Positions 17,727-26,155 of a DNA stretch of 64,000 nucleotides are shown piece by piece. The notes under the pieces were generated by a model, which was given only the letters and a program-made list of their open reading frames with translations, ran no database searches and was not told the origin of the DNA. Source of the stretch: Bog-159 sp963785255 (GTDB lineage: Bacteria; Acidobacteriota; Terriglobia; Bryobacterales; Bryobacteraceae); assembly GCA_963785255.1 (NCBI GenBank), contig CAWAUR010000015.1, positions 310,001-374,000 of the forward strand. The letters run 5' to 3'. Position 1 is the stretch's first letter; each line of letters begins with the position of its first letter. A program made the translations under genes and the position numbers.

Positions 17727-17790
17727 GACAGGCCTCCCGGCCTGTCCAAGCCGCGCGCGGCGAGGCTAGGGGCTAGGGGCTAGGGGATAG
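17722..17790 (+). repeat. GTAGGACAGG palindrome followed by ctagggg tandem repeats
   Basis: gtaggacaggcctcccggcc then tgtcc forms a palindrome shared with 5710 and 33379. It begins inside the pepA stop codon. After it, ctagggg is repeated in tandem three times (17764-17787). The two elements abut, so the site may be an insertion hot spot. Confidence 0.65.
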
Positions 17791-17859
17791 GCCGGGGCTC
17801 TGCTCCGCGCGAAATATTTCTGCAAATGTTCGCTCCGCCCGCCGATATGCTAATTAGAG

Positions 17860-18471
17860 ATGCCTGCCATATCGGACGACCCATGGCGCGGAAAACGATG
17901 GGATCTGCCGCCCCTGATCCTGCACCCGTTCGGCGGCGGATCGGAGCAACTCGCATCGTTCGATAGCGTCAAGCTTTCGCTGCACCTGGCTGGCATAGGT
18001 GATCCGGGCTGGGAAAAAGAGCGGCTGCTGCGCGCCCGCTACGGCGAATTTCGCATGGTGTGCCTGGCAGGCAAGGACGTCATGCGCTGGATCGCGCAGT
18101 GTACCGACTTTGCCGCGCGCGAAGAAGCCCTGGCGAACGCGGGAATTCAGCCGCAGAGCTTCGCGGATCTGGCCGTGAACCGCACGCCGGCGGGGGTCGC
18201 CGCCCGTTTCGAGACCTGGGGCGTGATGGATCATCGCCGCATTCTGGCGCGCGCCATCGGCATCAACGCGGTGTTCCCGAATCCCCCCGCATGGGGCACG
18301 ATTTCATCGCATTTCCTCGATGAATACTACGCCTATGCCGACCACCTGTTCGCCTGCTACCAGGGGCTGACGCCGTTTACCCCGCTTTCACCTCAGACAT
18401 TCGATTTCGCGATCTATACGTCGGACGAATACATGGCCGAACTGGGCTGCGTCGATCCGCAAGCCCCTTGA
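17860..18471 (+). CDS. Hypothetical protein
   Basis: The 203-residue protein has no signal peptide or membrane segment. It is rich in aromatic residues and has no motif I recognise; distinctive strings are WDLPPLILHPFGGGSEQLAS, KDVMRWIAQCTDFAAREEAL and SSHFLDEYYAYADHLFACY. Codon use and GC are like the neighbours, and the frame is clean over 600 bases, so I take it as real. It stands alone after the pepA repeats. I cannot assign a function. Confidence 0.65.
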   Translation: MPAISDDPWRGKRWDLPPLILHPFGGGSEQLASFDSVKLSLHLAGIGDPGWEKERLLRARYGEFRMVCLAGKDVMRWIAQCTDFAAREEALANAGIQPQSFADLAVNRTPAGVAARFETWGVMDHRRILARAIGINAVFPNPPAWGTISSHFLDEYYAYADHLFACYQGLTPFTPLSPQTFDFAIYTSDEYMAELGCVDPQAP

Positions 18472-18536
18472 AAAATTTTTCTTAAGAATCTTTCCATAAT
18501 TCGAAACGTTTGGATGTCCCCAATCACTACTTAACA

Positions 18537-18558
18537 GAACGTCAGTTCCAGGACGTTC
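18537..18558. promoter_or_regulatory. Inverted repeat upstream of a small basic gene
   Basis: GAACGTC and GACGTTC are perfect 7-base arms around an 8-base spacer. There is no T-run after it, so an operator is more likely than a terminator. It ends 16 bases before the ATG at 18574. Confidence 0.35.
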
Positions 18559-18573
18559 ATGGGGGGGATTGGG

Positions 18574-18759
18574 ATGAAGCGTGCACGGGGGAGCACTCTG
18601 TTTGAGAGGCGGTTGCGCGCCGAAGTGCGCCGGATTCTGCTTTTGCTGGAGCGCACCAGGCGGACACGCCGTCGGATTCGTTCACTGATTGCACTCGAGA
18701 CCCGCGGAAGGTGCCCACGATCGCGCCTAAAATCAGGTAAGGTGAGGCTGCGGCGCTAA
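18574..18759 (+). CDS. Small Arg-rich hypothetical protein
   Basis: The 61-residue frame from ATG 18574 (gggggg-attg upstream) encodes a very basic peptide: FERRLRAEVRRILLLLERTR then RRIRSLIALETRG. A single amphipathic helix is predicted by eye. It has no family match I know. It lies in an otherwise empty 300-base gap between the hypothetical gene and the dehydratase. High arginine content is common in spurious frames of GC-rich DNA, so confidence is low. Confidence 0.3.
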   Translation: MKRARGSTLFERRLRAEVRRILLLLERTRRTRRRIRSLIALETRGRCPRSRLKSGKVRLRR

Positions 18760-18781
18760 CGCGAGACGCTACAATCAAACC

Positions 18782-19747
18782 GTGTCTCCAATTGCTCCCG
18801 GCGACGTGCGCGCCGCCGCTGCCCGCATAAAACCGCTCGCCAGGCGCACGCCGGTGCTCTCCTCGGCCGAGTTCGATACCGCCGCCGGCACACACGCCTT
18901 TTTCAAATGCGAAAACCTGCAGACGGGTGGCGCGTTCAAGATCCGCGGGGCTTCCAACCTGATCCTATCCATCTCGCCCGCCGATTTGCAGCGCGGCGTG
19001 GTGGCGTTTTCCTCGGGGAACCACGCGATCGCCGTAGCTATCGCCGCCCGCCATGCAGGCACTACCGCAACCATCGTGATGCCTGCCGATGCGCCGCGTT
19101 CCAAGCTCGAAACGGCGCGCGCCTATGGCGCACATATCGTGCTCTACGACCGCCTGCGCGAGAGCCGCGAAGCCATCGCCGCCCGCATTCTGGAAGAGTC
19201 CGGCGCCACGCTGGTGCCGCCCTTCGATCATCCCATGATCATGGCCGGGCAAGCCACCGCCGCGCTCGAGTTGCTGGAAGAGGCGCCCGATCTGGATGCC
19301 CTGATCACACCGGTGGGGGGCGGCGGGCTGCTGGCGGGCAGCGCCACCATCGCCAAGGATCTGCGGCCGCCGATCCGGCTGTTCGGCGTTGAGCCGGCCG
19401 ATGGCAACGACACGTTCTTGTCGTTCCAGGCCGGCGAGCGCCGCGCCGTTCCGTTGCCGCAAACCATTGCCGATGGGCTGCGCGCGCCGTCGCCCGGTGA
19501 ACTGACGTTCCCCATCATCCGGCAGTTGGTGGAGCAAATCATAGTAGTGACCGACGATGAAATCCGCGCGGCGGTGAAGTTCCTGCTGACGCGGTTGAAG
19601 ATCCTTGTGGAACCGAGCGGGGCGGTGGGCGCGGCGGCGTTGCTGTCTGGCAAGCTGCCGGCCGGGATCGGCAAAGTCGGCGTGATTTTGTCGGGCGGCA
19701 ATATCGATTTCGAGCAACTGGCGGAGTATTTCAAGACCGCTCCCTGA
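18782..19747 (+). CDS. PLP-dependent threonine/serine dehydratase (fold type II)
   Basis: The start is GTG 18782. The 321-residue protein has the PLP lysine K53 in GGAFKIRGAS, the substrate loop SSGNHAIAVA and the phosphate-binding glycine loop GGGGLLAGS (with PVGG before it). The C-terminal LVEPSGAVGAAALLSG strand-helix completes the fold. It has no ACT regulatory domain, so it resembles the catabolic TdcB/serine racemase-like group more than biosynthetic IlvA. Expected reaction: threonine to 2-oxobutanoate or serine to pyruvate. Its stop falls at the edge of a palindromic repeat. Confidence 0.9.
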   Translation: MSPIAPGDVRAAAARIKPLARRTPVLSSAEFDTAAGTHAFFKCENLQTGGAFKIRGASNLILSISPADLQRGVVAFSSGNHAIAVAIAARHAGTTATIVMPADAPRSKLETARAYGAHIVLYDRLRESREAIAARILEESGATLVPPFDHPMIMAGQATAALELLEEAPDLDALITPVGGGGLLAGSATIAKDLRPPIRLFGVEPADGNDTFLSFQAGERRAVPLPQTIADGLRAPSPGELTFPIIRQLVEQIIVVTDDEIRAAVKFLLTRLKILVEPSGAVGAAALLSGKLPAGIGKVGVILSGGNIDFEQLAEYFKTAP

Positions 19748-19804
19748 CGGTCGCGGCTCCGTAACGGGTGCATTTTCTGAGCCGCGACCGTAAGGGAGCG
19801 GTTG
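19738..19804 (+). repeat. REP-like element, CGCTCCCT-ACGGTCGCGGCTC family
   Basis: ccgctccctgacggtcgcgg at the left pairs with ccgcgaccgtaagggagcgg at the right, leaving a 20-base loop. The same inverted pair occurs at 24420, 52077 and 55703 and as half copies at 41705, 49908 and 59516. It overlaps the last codons of the dehydratase gene. Confidence 0.75.
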
Positions 19805-19871
19805 ACCGCAACTGATAGCTTGCGCTATCCTGTGTGTTACGAATCTCTTGTAAGGACAAGTTTGTTTTCCG

Positions 19872-20141
19872 ATGGCCAATCATTTTTCCGCGATCAAGCG
19901 CGTGCGCCAAGACGAAAAGCGCACCGAGTACAACCGGCAGAATAAGTCCCGCCTCCGCCACCAGATCCGCGCCATGCGGCGCGCCATCACTTCGAAGGAC
20001 GCCAAGGCTGCGGAAGAGTTGCTGCCGGCCACCTTCTCCCTCATTGACCGGTCCGCCAAGAGCGGCATCATCAAGCAGAACACGGCCGCGCGGTACAAAT
20101 CGAATCTGCACCGGCGCGTGAAGGCCATCGCCGCCGCGTAA
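19872..20141 (+). CDS. rpsT: 30S ribosomal protein S20
   Basis: The 89-residue basic protein has the S20 pattern: MANHFSAIKRVRQDEKRTEY, NKSRLRHQIRAMRRAI and the C-terminal IIKQNTAARYKSNLHRRV. S20 binds 16S rRNA during early 30S assembly. It is a single gene between the repeat and the convergent holA, whose stop is only 5 bases away. Confidence 0.95.
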   Translation: MANHFSAIKRVRQDEKRTEYNRQNKSRLRHQIRAMRRAITSKDAKAAEELLPATFSLIDRSAKSGIIKQNTAARYKSNLHRRVKAIAAA

Positions 20142-20146
20142 GCTCG

Positions 20147-21211
20147 TCAAGCCGTCAGCCGCAGGATAAACTGCTCCATCACGATGCGGTCGTCCGGCCG
20201 GGCGCTCCGCAAATCCCGATCCGTTTCGAAGGTCAACTGCATGGCGCGCTCCAGTTGCGCCTTCGAAAATTTGGCTACCGTCTGAAAGACCTGCTCCGCG
20301 CGCGAACCCCACATCTGCACGCCTATCTTCGCGAAGTGCCCCTGGATCTGCTGCGGGCTGCGCAGGCCCGCTTCCTTCGCGACCAGCGCGGCGCGGAACT
20401 GCGCCGAGAGGAACGACAGCGCCACCGGCAGATACTCACCCTCGCGCAACAGCGTGTCCAGAATTTCAAGCGAGCGCGAGCGGTCGCGCCGCCCCAACGC
20501 CGCTACCAGCGCGAAGATGGTGGTGGCACGCGCGTCCGGCGCCAGCAACGCTACGTCGTCCTCGGTCACCGGACGGCCTTGGGTGTATAGCGCCATCTTT
20601 TCCACTTCGACGGCGATGCGCGTGAGATCGGCGGCCAGCGCTTCGACGAGCAGGTCAACAGTGGACGCATCGATGTTGAGGCCGGCGCGTTTGGCCATGG
20701 CAGCGGCTTCGCGGCGCGCTTCATCGGATGAGACGCGCTGGAATTCAATCGGATCTCCCACGGCGGCGTAGAACTTGCGAACGCGATCCTGCTTTCGCTT
20801 GTCCTCGCCTTCGAAATCGAAGCGCGGGGCATCGAAGACCAGCACCACACCGGGCGTCGGATTTTTCATATAGGCCGCCAGCGTGCCCGCGGAGGCCGCG
20901 CCGCCTTCGCCTTCTTCGGCATCATCGGAGGTGCTGGTACGCGGTAGCGGCGCTTCGGCGTTGCCTGCGAAGATCACGCGCTCGGAGGCAAACAGCGACA
21001 GCGCGCGCGCATCGTCGATCACTTCGGCCAACGGAGTTTCGGCCAGATCGTAATGCGCGATGGCGTTCTCGCGGTCATTCGCCGCACCCAGCGCCGCTTT
21101 CAACACGGCCGCCCGCGCGCGCCGCCGCCGGAAACCTTCCGGTCCCAGAAACAGGTAGGCCGGCTTTAGCTCGCCGCGCTCGATCCGGGTAATAAATTGC
21201 GCGGGAGTCAT
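20147..21211 (-). CDS. holA: DNA polymerase III subunit delta
   Basis: Starting at ATG 21211 (ggag upstream) gives 354 residues, normal for HolA. Features are AYLFLGPEGFRRRRARAAVL at the N terminus, LSLFASERVIFAGNAE, a middle AAA+-like part (LVVFDAPRF-type strand, DLTRIAVEVEKMALYT) and a C-terminal domain with TTIFALVAALGRRDRSRSLE. Delta opens the beta clamp in the clamp-loader complex. It follows lptE by four bases; the lptE-holA pairing is common in bacteria. The residues SDDAEEGEGGAAS form an acidic low-complexity insert. Confidence 0.93.
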   Translation of the reverse strand: MTPAQFITRIERGELKPAYLFLGPEGFRRRRARAAVLKAALGAANDRENAIAHYDLAETPLAEVIDDARALSLFASERVIFAGNAEAPLPRTSTSDDAEEGEGGAASAGTLAAYMKNPTPGVVLVFDAPRFDFEGEDKRKQDRVRKFYAAVGDPIEFQRVSSDEARREAAAMAKRAGLNIDASTVDLLVEALAADLTRIAVEVEKMALYTQGRPVTEDDVALLAPDARATTIFALVAALGRRDRSRSLEILDTLLREGEYLPVALSFLSAQFRAALVAKEAGLRSPQQIQGHFAKIGVQMWGSRAEQVFQTVAKFSKAQLERAMQLTFETDRDLRSARPDDRIVMEQFILRLTA

Positions 21212-21215
21212 GCCG

Positions 21216-21734
21216 TCAGAATTTCTCCAGGATCGAAGTGACCACGTCGCGAGCCACATCGTGGCCCAGACGTTCCACACCGGCGCCACTCTCATCGAAA
21301 TAAGCCTGCGGATCGGTGCTGATCTCGTACCGTTCCCGCACCTCGAACGATGGCCGCGTAAACAATACTTTTCCCGAGGCGCGTTCGGTGAGGGTCACAT
21401 TGAGATAGGCGCTGCACTGGACTACGGTGGCGCGGCCCGAGCTCTGATCGGCAATGATTGGATAGGAAAGAAAGATCAAGAGGCCGCCATCCAGGATGGC
21501 ATCGGCGTTTTGCGGATCGCTCACGATTTTGTAGCGCGTGCGTGAGATGAATTCGCGCTCGATATCGGCCGGCAGCAGCCGCGCCAGCTTGTATTGAATG
21601 GTTCTATTGGCGAACGGCTTGATGGCGATGGTGTGAATGGTCTGCGGCATCAGTTCCGATTTCCCGGTCACGTGATAGCCGCAGCCGCTCGCGCCTAACA
21701 ATGCGGCCAAAGCCGCAACTTCGATTCTTCTCAT
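21216..21734 (-). CDS. lptE: LptE-like LPS-assembly lipoprotein
   Basis: The 172-residue protein has a lipoprotein signal with lipobox GASGC and then GYHVTGKSELMPQTIHTIAI, the characteristic start of the LptE/RlpB family, followed by PFANRTIQYKLARLL. Family members plug LptD in the outer membrane and help deliver lipopolysaccharide. Its ATG overlaps the stop of the upstream gene (ATGA) and holA follows at four bases, so the three are one operon. Low sequence conservation of the family limits certainty about specificity, but gene order supports it. Confidence 0.88.
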   Translation of the reverse strand: MRRIEVAALAALLGASGCGYHVTGKSELMPQTIHTIAIKPFANRTIQYKLARLLPADIEREFISRTRYKIVSDPQNADAILDGGLLIFLSYPIIADQSSGRATVVQCSAYLNVTLTERASGKVLFTRPSFEVRERYEISTDPQAYFDESGAGVERLGHDVARDVVTSILEKF

Positions 21735-22744
21735 AAAAACTGAGTTCCTACAGCCACCGCATTTCCGGCGGCCAGCCGCAAATTATCCGCCACCAGCCAG
21801 CACCAGCAAGCCTGCGGCGCGTTGCGATCCATGGCGATGGCGCCCACGGCGATGCCGTCCTGGCCGGCGATGCCCACCGGGTCGGGCGCCTCGACATCGG
21901 AACCGCGCACATCGATGCGTTCATCGGCCAGCTCGCGCTCGAGCGCGTCCACGCCCGGGTTTTCCACGAATTCGATCCATAGCGAGAGACTGTATCCGTG
22001 AAAAACGGGCGCTTGAATCAGCCGCAGGGAGGGCATGGGCGCGGACGCGGCGCTCTCTCCGGCGATCCGGGATAGCAGCGTGGCCAGATGTCGCTCGATA
22101 CGCAATTCCGCGGATTCCAGGGCGGCCGGCGCTTCCTCGCCATATTGCGCCAGCATGTTGAAGGCAAGCTGCGCATCGAAAAGTTTCTTGGGCATGTTCT
22201 TGAACGAGAGCAGGCCCACGGTTTGCTGCTGCAGTTCTTCCACGCCCGGCGTGCCGCGCTCGCTGGCCGGCTCGAAGATATGAATGAGGGATCGTTTGAT
22301 GGGAAAGCGCGCATGCAGGCGCGGCAGAACCATCGCGATGGCGATGGCCGCCGGATGCGCGATGGAGTGTACGGCGTCTTCGGGCGCGCGGAATCCCGCG
22401 GGTTCCACGAATGGCGCGCGAATGAACGAACGGGGGTGGTCTTCGGCGGCGTGCGTGAGATCGATGGCGCCTGGCAGCTCGCCGCGCAGGTCGAGCGCGC
22501 GCCCGGCAGACTCAGCCGAGCCGGCCAACAGCAACACGGGCGTCTCGCGCATGGTGGCTTCGTCGAGGCCCAAGACCAGCGCGGGTTCCCCGCCCTGCTC
22601 GGTGAGCACGCCGGCCTTTTCGGGATCTTCGGAGATCAATTTCAGATCCACGGGCAGATGGCCGACGGCGATCAGGTCGCGCAGTTCGCGTCCCATGAGG
22701 GATTCGCTGCCGATGAGTGCCCAGGTGTTAGAGGATCGCGGCAT
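21731..22744 (-). CDS. USG-1-like protein (aspartate-semialdehyde dehydrogenase homologue without the catalytic Cys)
   Basis: The 337-residue protein follows the Asd fold in order: N-terminal WALIGSESLMGRELRDLI, middle QLAFNMLAQYGEE, RLIQAPVFHGYSLSLWIEF and the end WCWLVADNLRLAAGNAVAVG. These match E. coli Usg (QLAFNML, VQSPVFYGH, FWSVADNVRFGGA). At the catalytic-loop position, where Asd has the nucleophilic Cys, this protein reads AHPAAIAIAMVL. It is therefore not expected to make aspartate semialdehyde. Its stop overlaps lptE. Usg proteins have no established role. Confidence 0.82.
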   Translation of the reverse strand: MPRSSNTWALIGSESLMGRELRDLIAVGHLPVDLKLISEDPEKAGVLTEQGGEPALVLGLDEATMRETPVLLLAGSAESAGRALDLRGELPGAIDLTHAAEDHPRSFIRAPFVEPAGFRAPEDAVHSIAHPAAIAIAMVLPRLHARFPIKRSLIHIFEPASERGTPGVEELQQQTVGLLSFKNMPKKLFDAQLAFNMLAQYGEEAPAALESAELRIERHLATLLSRIAGESAASAPMPSLRLIQAPVFHGYSLSLWIEFVENPGVDALERELADERIDVRGSDVEAPDPVGIAGQDGIAVGAIAMDRNAPQACWCWLVADNLRLAAGNAVAVGTQFL

Positions 22745-22751
22745 TAGGATT

Positions 22752-22803
22752 TCTTGTCAGGCGGCCTACGAGGCCGCCGCAGGCTACGAGCCTGCCCCAC
22801 AAT
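22752..22803 (+). repeat. REP-like element, GGGGCAGGC family
   Basis: Contains ggcggcctacgaggccgccg and then gcaggctacgagcctgcccc, both perfect or near-perfect palindromes shared with 5641 and 43285. It fills the gap between pssA and the USG-1-like gene and breaks an otherwise tight minus-strand gene string. Confidence 0.7.
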
Positions 22804-22804
22804 A

Positions 22805-23704
22805 CTAACCAATTTGATGCTCCGGCACATTGGGAGGCGCTCCCGGATGGCGGCGCAGCACGTGCCGCCGCACGATGCCGCCCAGGCGAATGGCGATCCC
22901 GCTGCCCACATAAACGATGGCCATGAGCGGCAAGACCAGGTGCCCATAATTCCAGATCGCGTAAACCAGCCCACCTAACAAAATAACAATCAGCGGCGTG
23001 CGCGGCTGGCGCAAGCTCAGGCCCTTAAAACTGTAATAGCGCCAGGTGCTGACCATCAGAAATCCCAGCAGCGCCAGTATACCGAGCCAAACCACGGCGA
23101 TGGGCCAATAGGTGATCGGCTCTCCGGAAAATGCATAGACCGCGGCAGCGACCGACCCCGCGGCGCCGGGGATCGGCAATCCGACGAAATACCTCCGGTT
23201 GGGACGGCCGGGATTCTTGGGAATCGGATTCTTCTGCACGTTGAAGCGCGCCAGCCGCGCCGCGCCGCACAGCAAAAACAGGAATGCGATGAAGTATCCG
23301 GCTTGAAACAATTGATGCTGCAATTGTCGCGACAATCCGCTATCCACGAACTGCACGCCCCAGGCAAACGCCAACACCGTGGGGGCCATGCCGAAGCTGA
23401 TGACATCGGCGAGCGAATCCATTTCACGTCCGAAATCGCTGGTGGTGTGGGTAAGGCGCGCGATCATGCCGTCGAGCCCGTCGAGCAGCACGGCGAAACC
23501 GATAGCCTTGGCCGCGATCTCGAAATTCTCGGCCGCTCCGGCCGCTCCGGCAGGCAGCATAACGGCGTGAAACGAGCGCAGAATCGAGAGATAGCCGAGG
23601 AAGATGTTGCCGGCGGTGAACAGAGTCGGCAAGGCATACGCCGCGCGGCGGGGCCGCCGATCGGGCGAGCGCCGGTCGATCAGCGGATTTCTAAGCCTGG
23701 GCAT
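22805..23704 (-). CDS. pssA: CDP-diacylglycerol-serine O-phosphatidyltransferase
   Basis: I start at ATG 23704, which overlaps the 3' end of psd by 14 bases; the longer frame has no homology. The 299-residue membrane protein has the CDP-alcohol phosphotransferase motif in order: DG-x2-AR-x8-G-x3-D-x3-D (DGMIARLTHTTSDFGREMDS, then LADVISFG). Several hydrophobic helices follow. It condenses CDP-diacylglycerol with serine to phosphatidylserine in the inner membrane. With psd just upstream on the same strand it completes phosphatidylethanolamine synthesis. Confidence 0.93.
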   Translation of the reverse strand: MPRLRNPLIDRRSPDRRPRRAAYALPTLFTAGNIFLGYLSILRSFHAVMLPAGAAGAAENFEIAAKAIGFAVLLDGLDGMIARLTHTTSDFGREMDSLADVISFGMAPTVLAFAWGVQFVDSGLSRQLQHQLFQAGYFIAFLFLLCGAARLARFNVQKNPIPKNPGRPNRRYFVGLPIPGAAGSVAAAVYAFSGEPITYWPIAVVWLGILALLGFLMVSTWRYYSFKGLSLRQPRTPLIVILLGGLVYAIWNYGHLVLPLMAIVYVGSGIAIRLGGIVRRHVLRRHPGAPPNVPEHQIG

Positions 23705-24368
23705 GCACCAATTCCGGAGTCTCCGCCAACAGGCTGCGGGCTTCCGCCAAATCCATTCCCGCGAATTCACTGCGCCGCGCGATCACGCTGGAGCCCCCTT
23801 CCACACGCGCGCCCACCTGCACGACGATTTCCCACTCGGGTCCGAAAAGCACATCCACGCGCGATCCAAATTTGATCAAGCCGACGCGTTCGCCCTTCAG
23901 CACCAGGTCGCCGCGCTTCTTGGTGAATACGATGCGCCGCGCGATCAACCCGGCGATCTGCCTGAAGACCACGCAGGTGCCGTCGCCGCGCACGCTCACC
24001 ACATTCTGTTCGTTCTCCGTGGAGCACTCCTCGCGGCTGGCCACATGAAATTTGCCTTTGTTGTAGCGCACGTCGGCGATGGCGCCGGCGATGGGCGAGC
24101 GGTTCACGTGCACGTCGAAGATACTCAGAAAGATGCTGATGCGCGTGTGTGTGGCAGTCTCCTTTTTCACCGCCACCACCTTGCCGTCGGCCGGCGAGAC
24201 CGCCACGGGACCGGCCGGAATGGCACGCTCGGGATCGCGGAAGAAGTAGAGACAAAAGACGGCGAGGATATAGAGCGGCAGTCCAAACCAGGGATGCGTC
24301 AGGTAGGAAACCAGTAATCCGCCCACAGTGAGTCCCAAGGCGTAGTAGATGCCGTCGGCGACGATCAT
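23691..24368 (-). CDS. psd: Phosphatidylserine decarboxylase proenzyme, short type
   Basis: Chosen start ATG 24368 (a GTG at 24386 is the alternative). The 225-residue protein has an N-terminal membrane stretch (IYYALGLTVGGLLVSYL and LYILAVFCLYFF), then VSPADGKVV, the FLSIFDVHVNR motif and the self-cleavage site GGSSVI near the end. The Ser in GSS becomes the pyruvoyl group. The length and GSS site fit the short PSD-A group. It turns phosphatidylserine into phosphatidylethanolamine and overlaps pssA, so the pair is one unit. Confidence 0.93.
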   Translation of the reverse strand: MIVADGIYYALGLTVGGLLVSYLTHPWFGLPLYILAVFCLYFFRDPERAIPAGPVAVSPADGKVVAVKKETATHTRISIFLSIFDVHVNRSPIAGAIADVRYNKGKFHVASREECSTENEQNVVSVRGDGTCVVFRQIAGLIARRIVFTKKRGDLVLKGERVGLIKFGSRVDVLFGPEWEIVVQVGARVEGGSSVIARRSEFAGMDLAEARSLLAETPELVHAQA

Positions 24369-24419
24369 TCTTCCATATTCTCCCACAACCGTTTGGGAAA
24401 AGCGGATTAGGCCGCATGC

Positions 24420-24499
24420 GCAGACCGCTCCCTTACGGTCGCGGCTCGGTAATTAAGCGGACGCGGTTTTTACCGAGCCGTGACCGTCAGGGAGCGGTG
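24420..24499 (+). repeat. REP-like element, CGCTCCCT-ACGGTCGCGGCTC family
   Basis: accgctcccttacggtcgcg on the left pairs with cgtgaccgtcagggagcggt on the right. The loop (about 35 bases) includes gcggacgcgg. It lies just upstream of psd, in the 270-base gap before the peroxiredoxin gene, which otherwise shows no gene. Confidence 0.75.
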
Positions 24500-24639
24500 G
24501 TACCCAATCACGATTCGCCAGTACTCAGTTAGAAGAACGCTCAGACCGCCACGGAAACCGTGCTGCATACTTCGCGAACTTCGTAAAAGGTGAGACGCCG
24601 TACGCGGAAGTCGTCTGGATGCGCTGATCTCTTGCTCAC

Positions 24640-25098
24640 CTACGAGGAAGGCTTGTCCGGTGCGGCCGCCAATACTTCCGCCGGATCGGGCTTGCCGCGC
24701 TTAGCGTAGCGTATGACGCCATCCGGCCCAATCAGATAAACCGTGCGCTTCACGAATAGTCCATTCGCATGATACAGCGTCGCGACTTTCTGCCCGGAAT
24801 CCACAAGCAAAGGAAACGGTAAATGGTATTTCTCTTTAAAGCGCGAGTGACTCTCGGCGCCCGCGGGATTGACTCCGAAGACCTGCGTGTTGCGTTTGCG
24901 CGCTTCGGCCCATTGATCGCGAAACTCGCAAAGTTGCTTGCGGCAAACCGGCGTATCGTCGCCGGGATAGAAAACCAGCACCACGTTCTTGCCGCGCATT
25001 TTCGAGAGCGTGATGGTTCCGCCATCCTGCTTCGGCAGGGTGAAATCCGGCGCCGCGGATGCGGTTGGCAGTGGGTCTGAAAAAAGCCAGTCGAGCAT
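24640..25098 (-). CDS. Peroxiredoxin (AhpC/TSA, PrxQ/Bcp-like)
   Basis: The 152-residue protein has the thioredoxin-like fold with FYPGDDTPVCRKQLCEFRD. C52 is the peroxidatic Cys in the TPVC motif and C57 stands five residues later, the spacing of the resolving Cys in PrxQ/Bcp enzymes. Other family marks are APDFTLPKQDGG, FGVNPAGAESHSRF and LIGPDGVIRY. It reduces hydrogen peroxide and organic peroxides in the cytosol using thioredoxin. There is no signal peptide. It is 22 bases downstream of the acetyltransferase gene. Confidence 0.93.
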   Translation of the reverse strand: MLDWLFSDPLPTASAAPDFTLPKQDGGTITLSKMRGKNVVLVFYPGDDTPVCRKQLCEFRDQWAEARKRNTQVFGVNPAGAESHSRFKEKYHLPFPLLVDSGQKVATLYHANGLFVKRTVYLIGPDGVIRYAKRGKPDPAEVLAAAPDKPSS

Positions 25099-25120
25099 TT
25101 ACTCTACTCCTTGGCGCGCG

Positions 25121-26113
25121 TCAAAATCCCTCCCACACATAGGCGGAGAATTTGCGCGTGGTGGTGAAGCCGACATCCTCATACAGCTTGATGGCCTCGT
25201 GATTCGAGGCGGTAACCGTCAGGCTGATTTTGCGGCAGCTCGCCGCGGCCAGCAGAGCCAGCGAATGCCGCAGCAACTCGTATCCGACACCCGCGCCGCG
25301 CGCCGAGGGCGCCACGCAGATCTGCGTGATGTGGCCGCAGTAAGGCATCACCAAACTGGCCAGGCAGATGCCGGACATTCGCCCGGTCAGCCGGTCGAAG
25401 GCGGCCATCGAGGCGGGCTTGAAAAATGTTCCGCAGCCGGGGTACTGCACGATATTAAACAGAAATCGGCGCGCGCCGGCGACCGACCGGTACTGATCGT
25501 TGATGAGGCTATCCACATGGCCGCGGTATGCCGCTTCGATCAGTTGAGCAGCGGGCTCCTGATATTGATCCGACCAGCGTTCGAGGTAAACCCGGGTAGC
25601 CGCCGGGGCGCCGCGCCTTGGCCGTCTCGCTGGGCCGAGCGTAGCGCGATCTATTTCGAGCATCATGAAATTGCGCTCGAAAGAGCTCAGGTAGCGGCTC
25701 AGGGGCAAGTTGGCGGCGGAATGCCACATCATCAATTGCGACTCGATGCGGCCGATTTGCGGCGCGGACATCAGCGAATCCAGGGCGGATTCGAGCAGCA
25801 GGCTCTCATTTTCGGGGCTTGAAAACGCGCTCCGCACGAACAGATCGCCGACCAGTCCCTTGTGCTCTTCAAGTACGTAATAGGCATAGCCGGCGGCCTC
25901 GCCATCGTGGACCAAAGCATATCCACTCAGGGCGCGGATGTCCACGAAGCGGCGCACGAGATCGGCGGACTTGCCGAAATCCCAATCGAGGAGATCCTGC
26001 CAGGCGCGGACTTCCTCGTCCAGCAGGGCGTCGAGATCTTCGGAGCGCAGGTGGCGCAGATCCACGAGGCGGGAGCTGGGCGCTCTGGGTGCGGGTTCAA
26101 GGCGCGCCGCCAT
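25121..26113 (-). CDS. GNAT-family N-acetyltransferase
   Basis: The 330-residue protein is longer than a single GNAT domain. The C-terminal part has the acetyl-CoA loop CVAPSARGAGVGYELLRHSL (Q/R-x-x-G-x-G/A motif) followed by ISLTVTASNHEAIKLYEDVG, the usual ending of the fold. The N-terminal 190 residues (LRHLRSEDLDALLDEEVRAW, GYALVHDGEAAGYAYYVLEE) look like a second, degenerate GNAT domain. The acceptor cannot be told from sequence. It stands alone or in a loose unit with the downstream peroxiredoxin. Confidence 0.85.
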   Translation of the reverse strand: MAARLEPAPRAPSSRLVDLRHLRSEDLDALLDEEVRAWQDLLDWDFGKSADLVRRFVDIRALSGYALVHDGEAAGYAYYVLEEHKGLVGDLFVRSAFSSPENESLLLESALDSLMSAPQIGRIESQLMMWHSAANLPLSRYLSSFERNFMMLEIDRATLGPARRPRRGAPAATRVYLERWSDQYQEPAAQLIEAAYRGHVDSLINDQYRSVAGARRFLFNIVQYPGCGTFFKPASMAAFDRLTGRMSGICLASLVMPYCGHITQICVAPSARGAGVGYELLRHSLALLAAASCRKISLTVTASNHEAIKLYEDVGFTTTRKFSAYVWEGF

Positions 26114-26155
26114 TCTGTGGGTATTGTAACATTGGGGAGTTGTGTAAGCCGCATT

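Noticed and set aside
24500..24639. Possible tRNA or small RNA between the repeat and the peroxiredoxin gene
   Set aside because: No cloverleaf or T-loop consensus could be built; only weak local pairing is visible.
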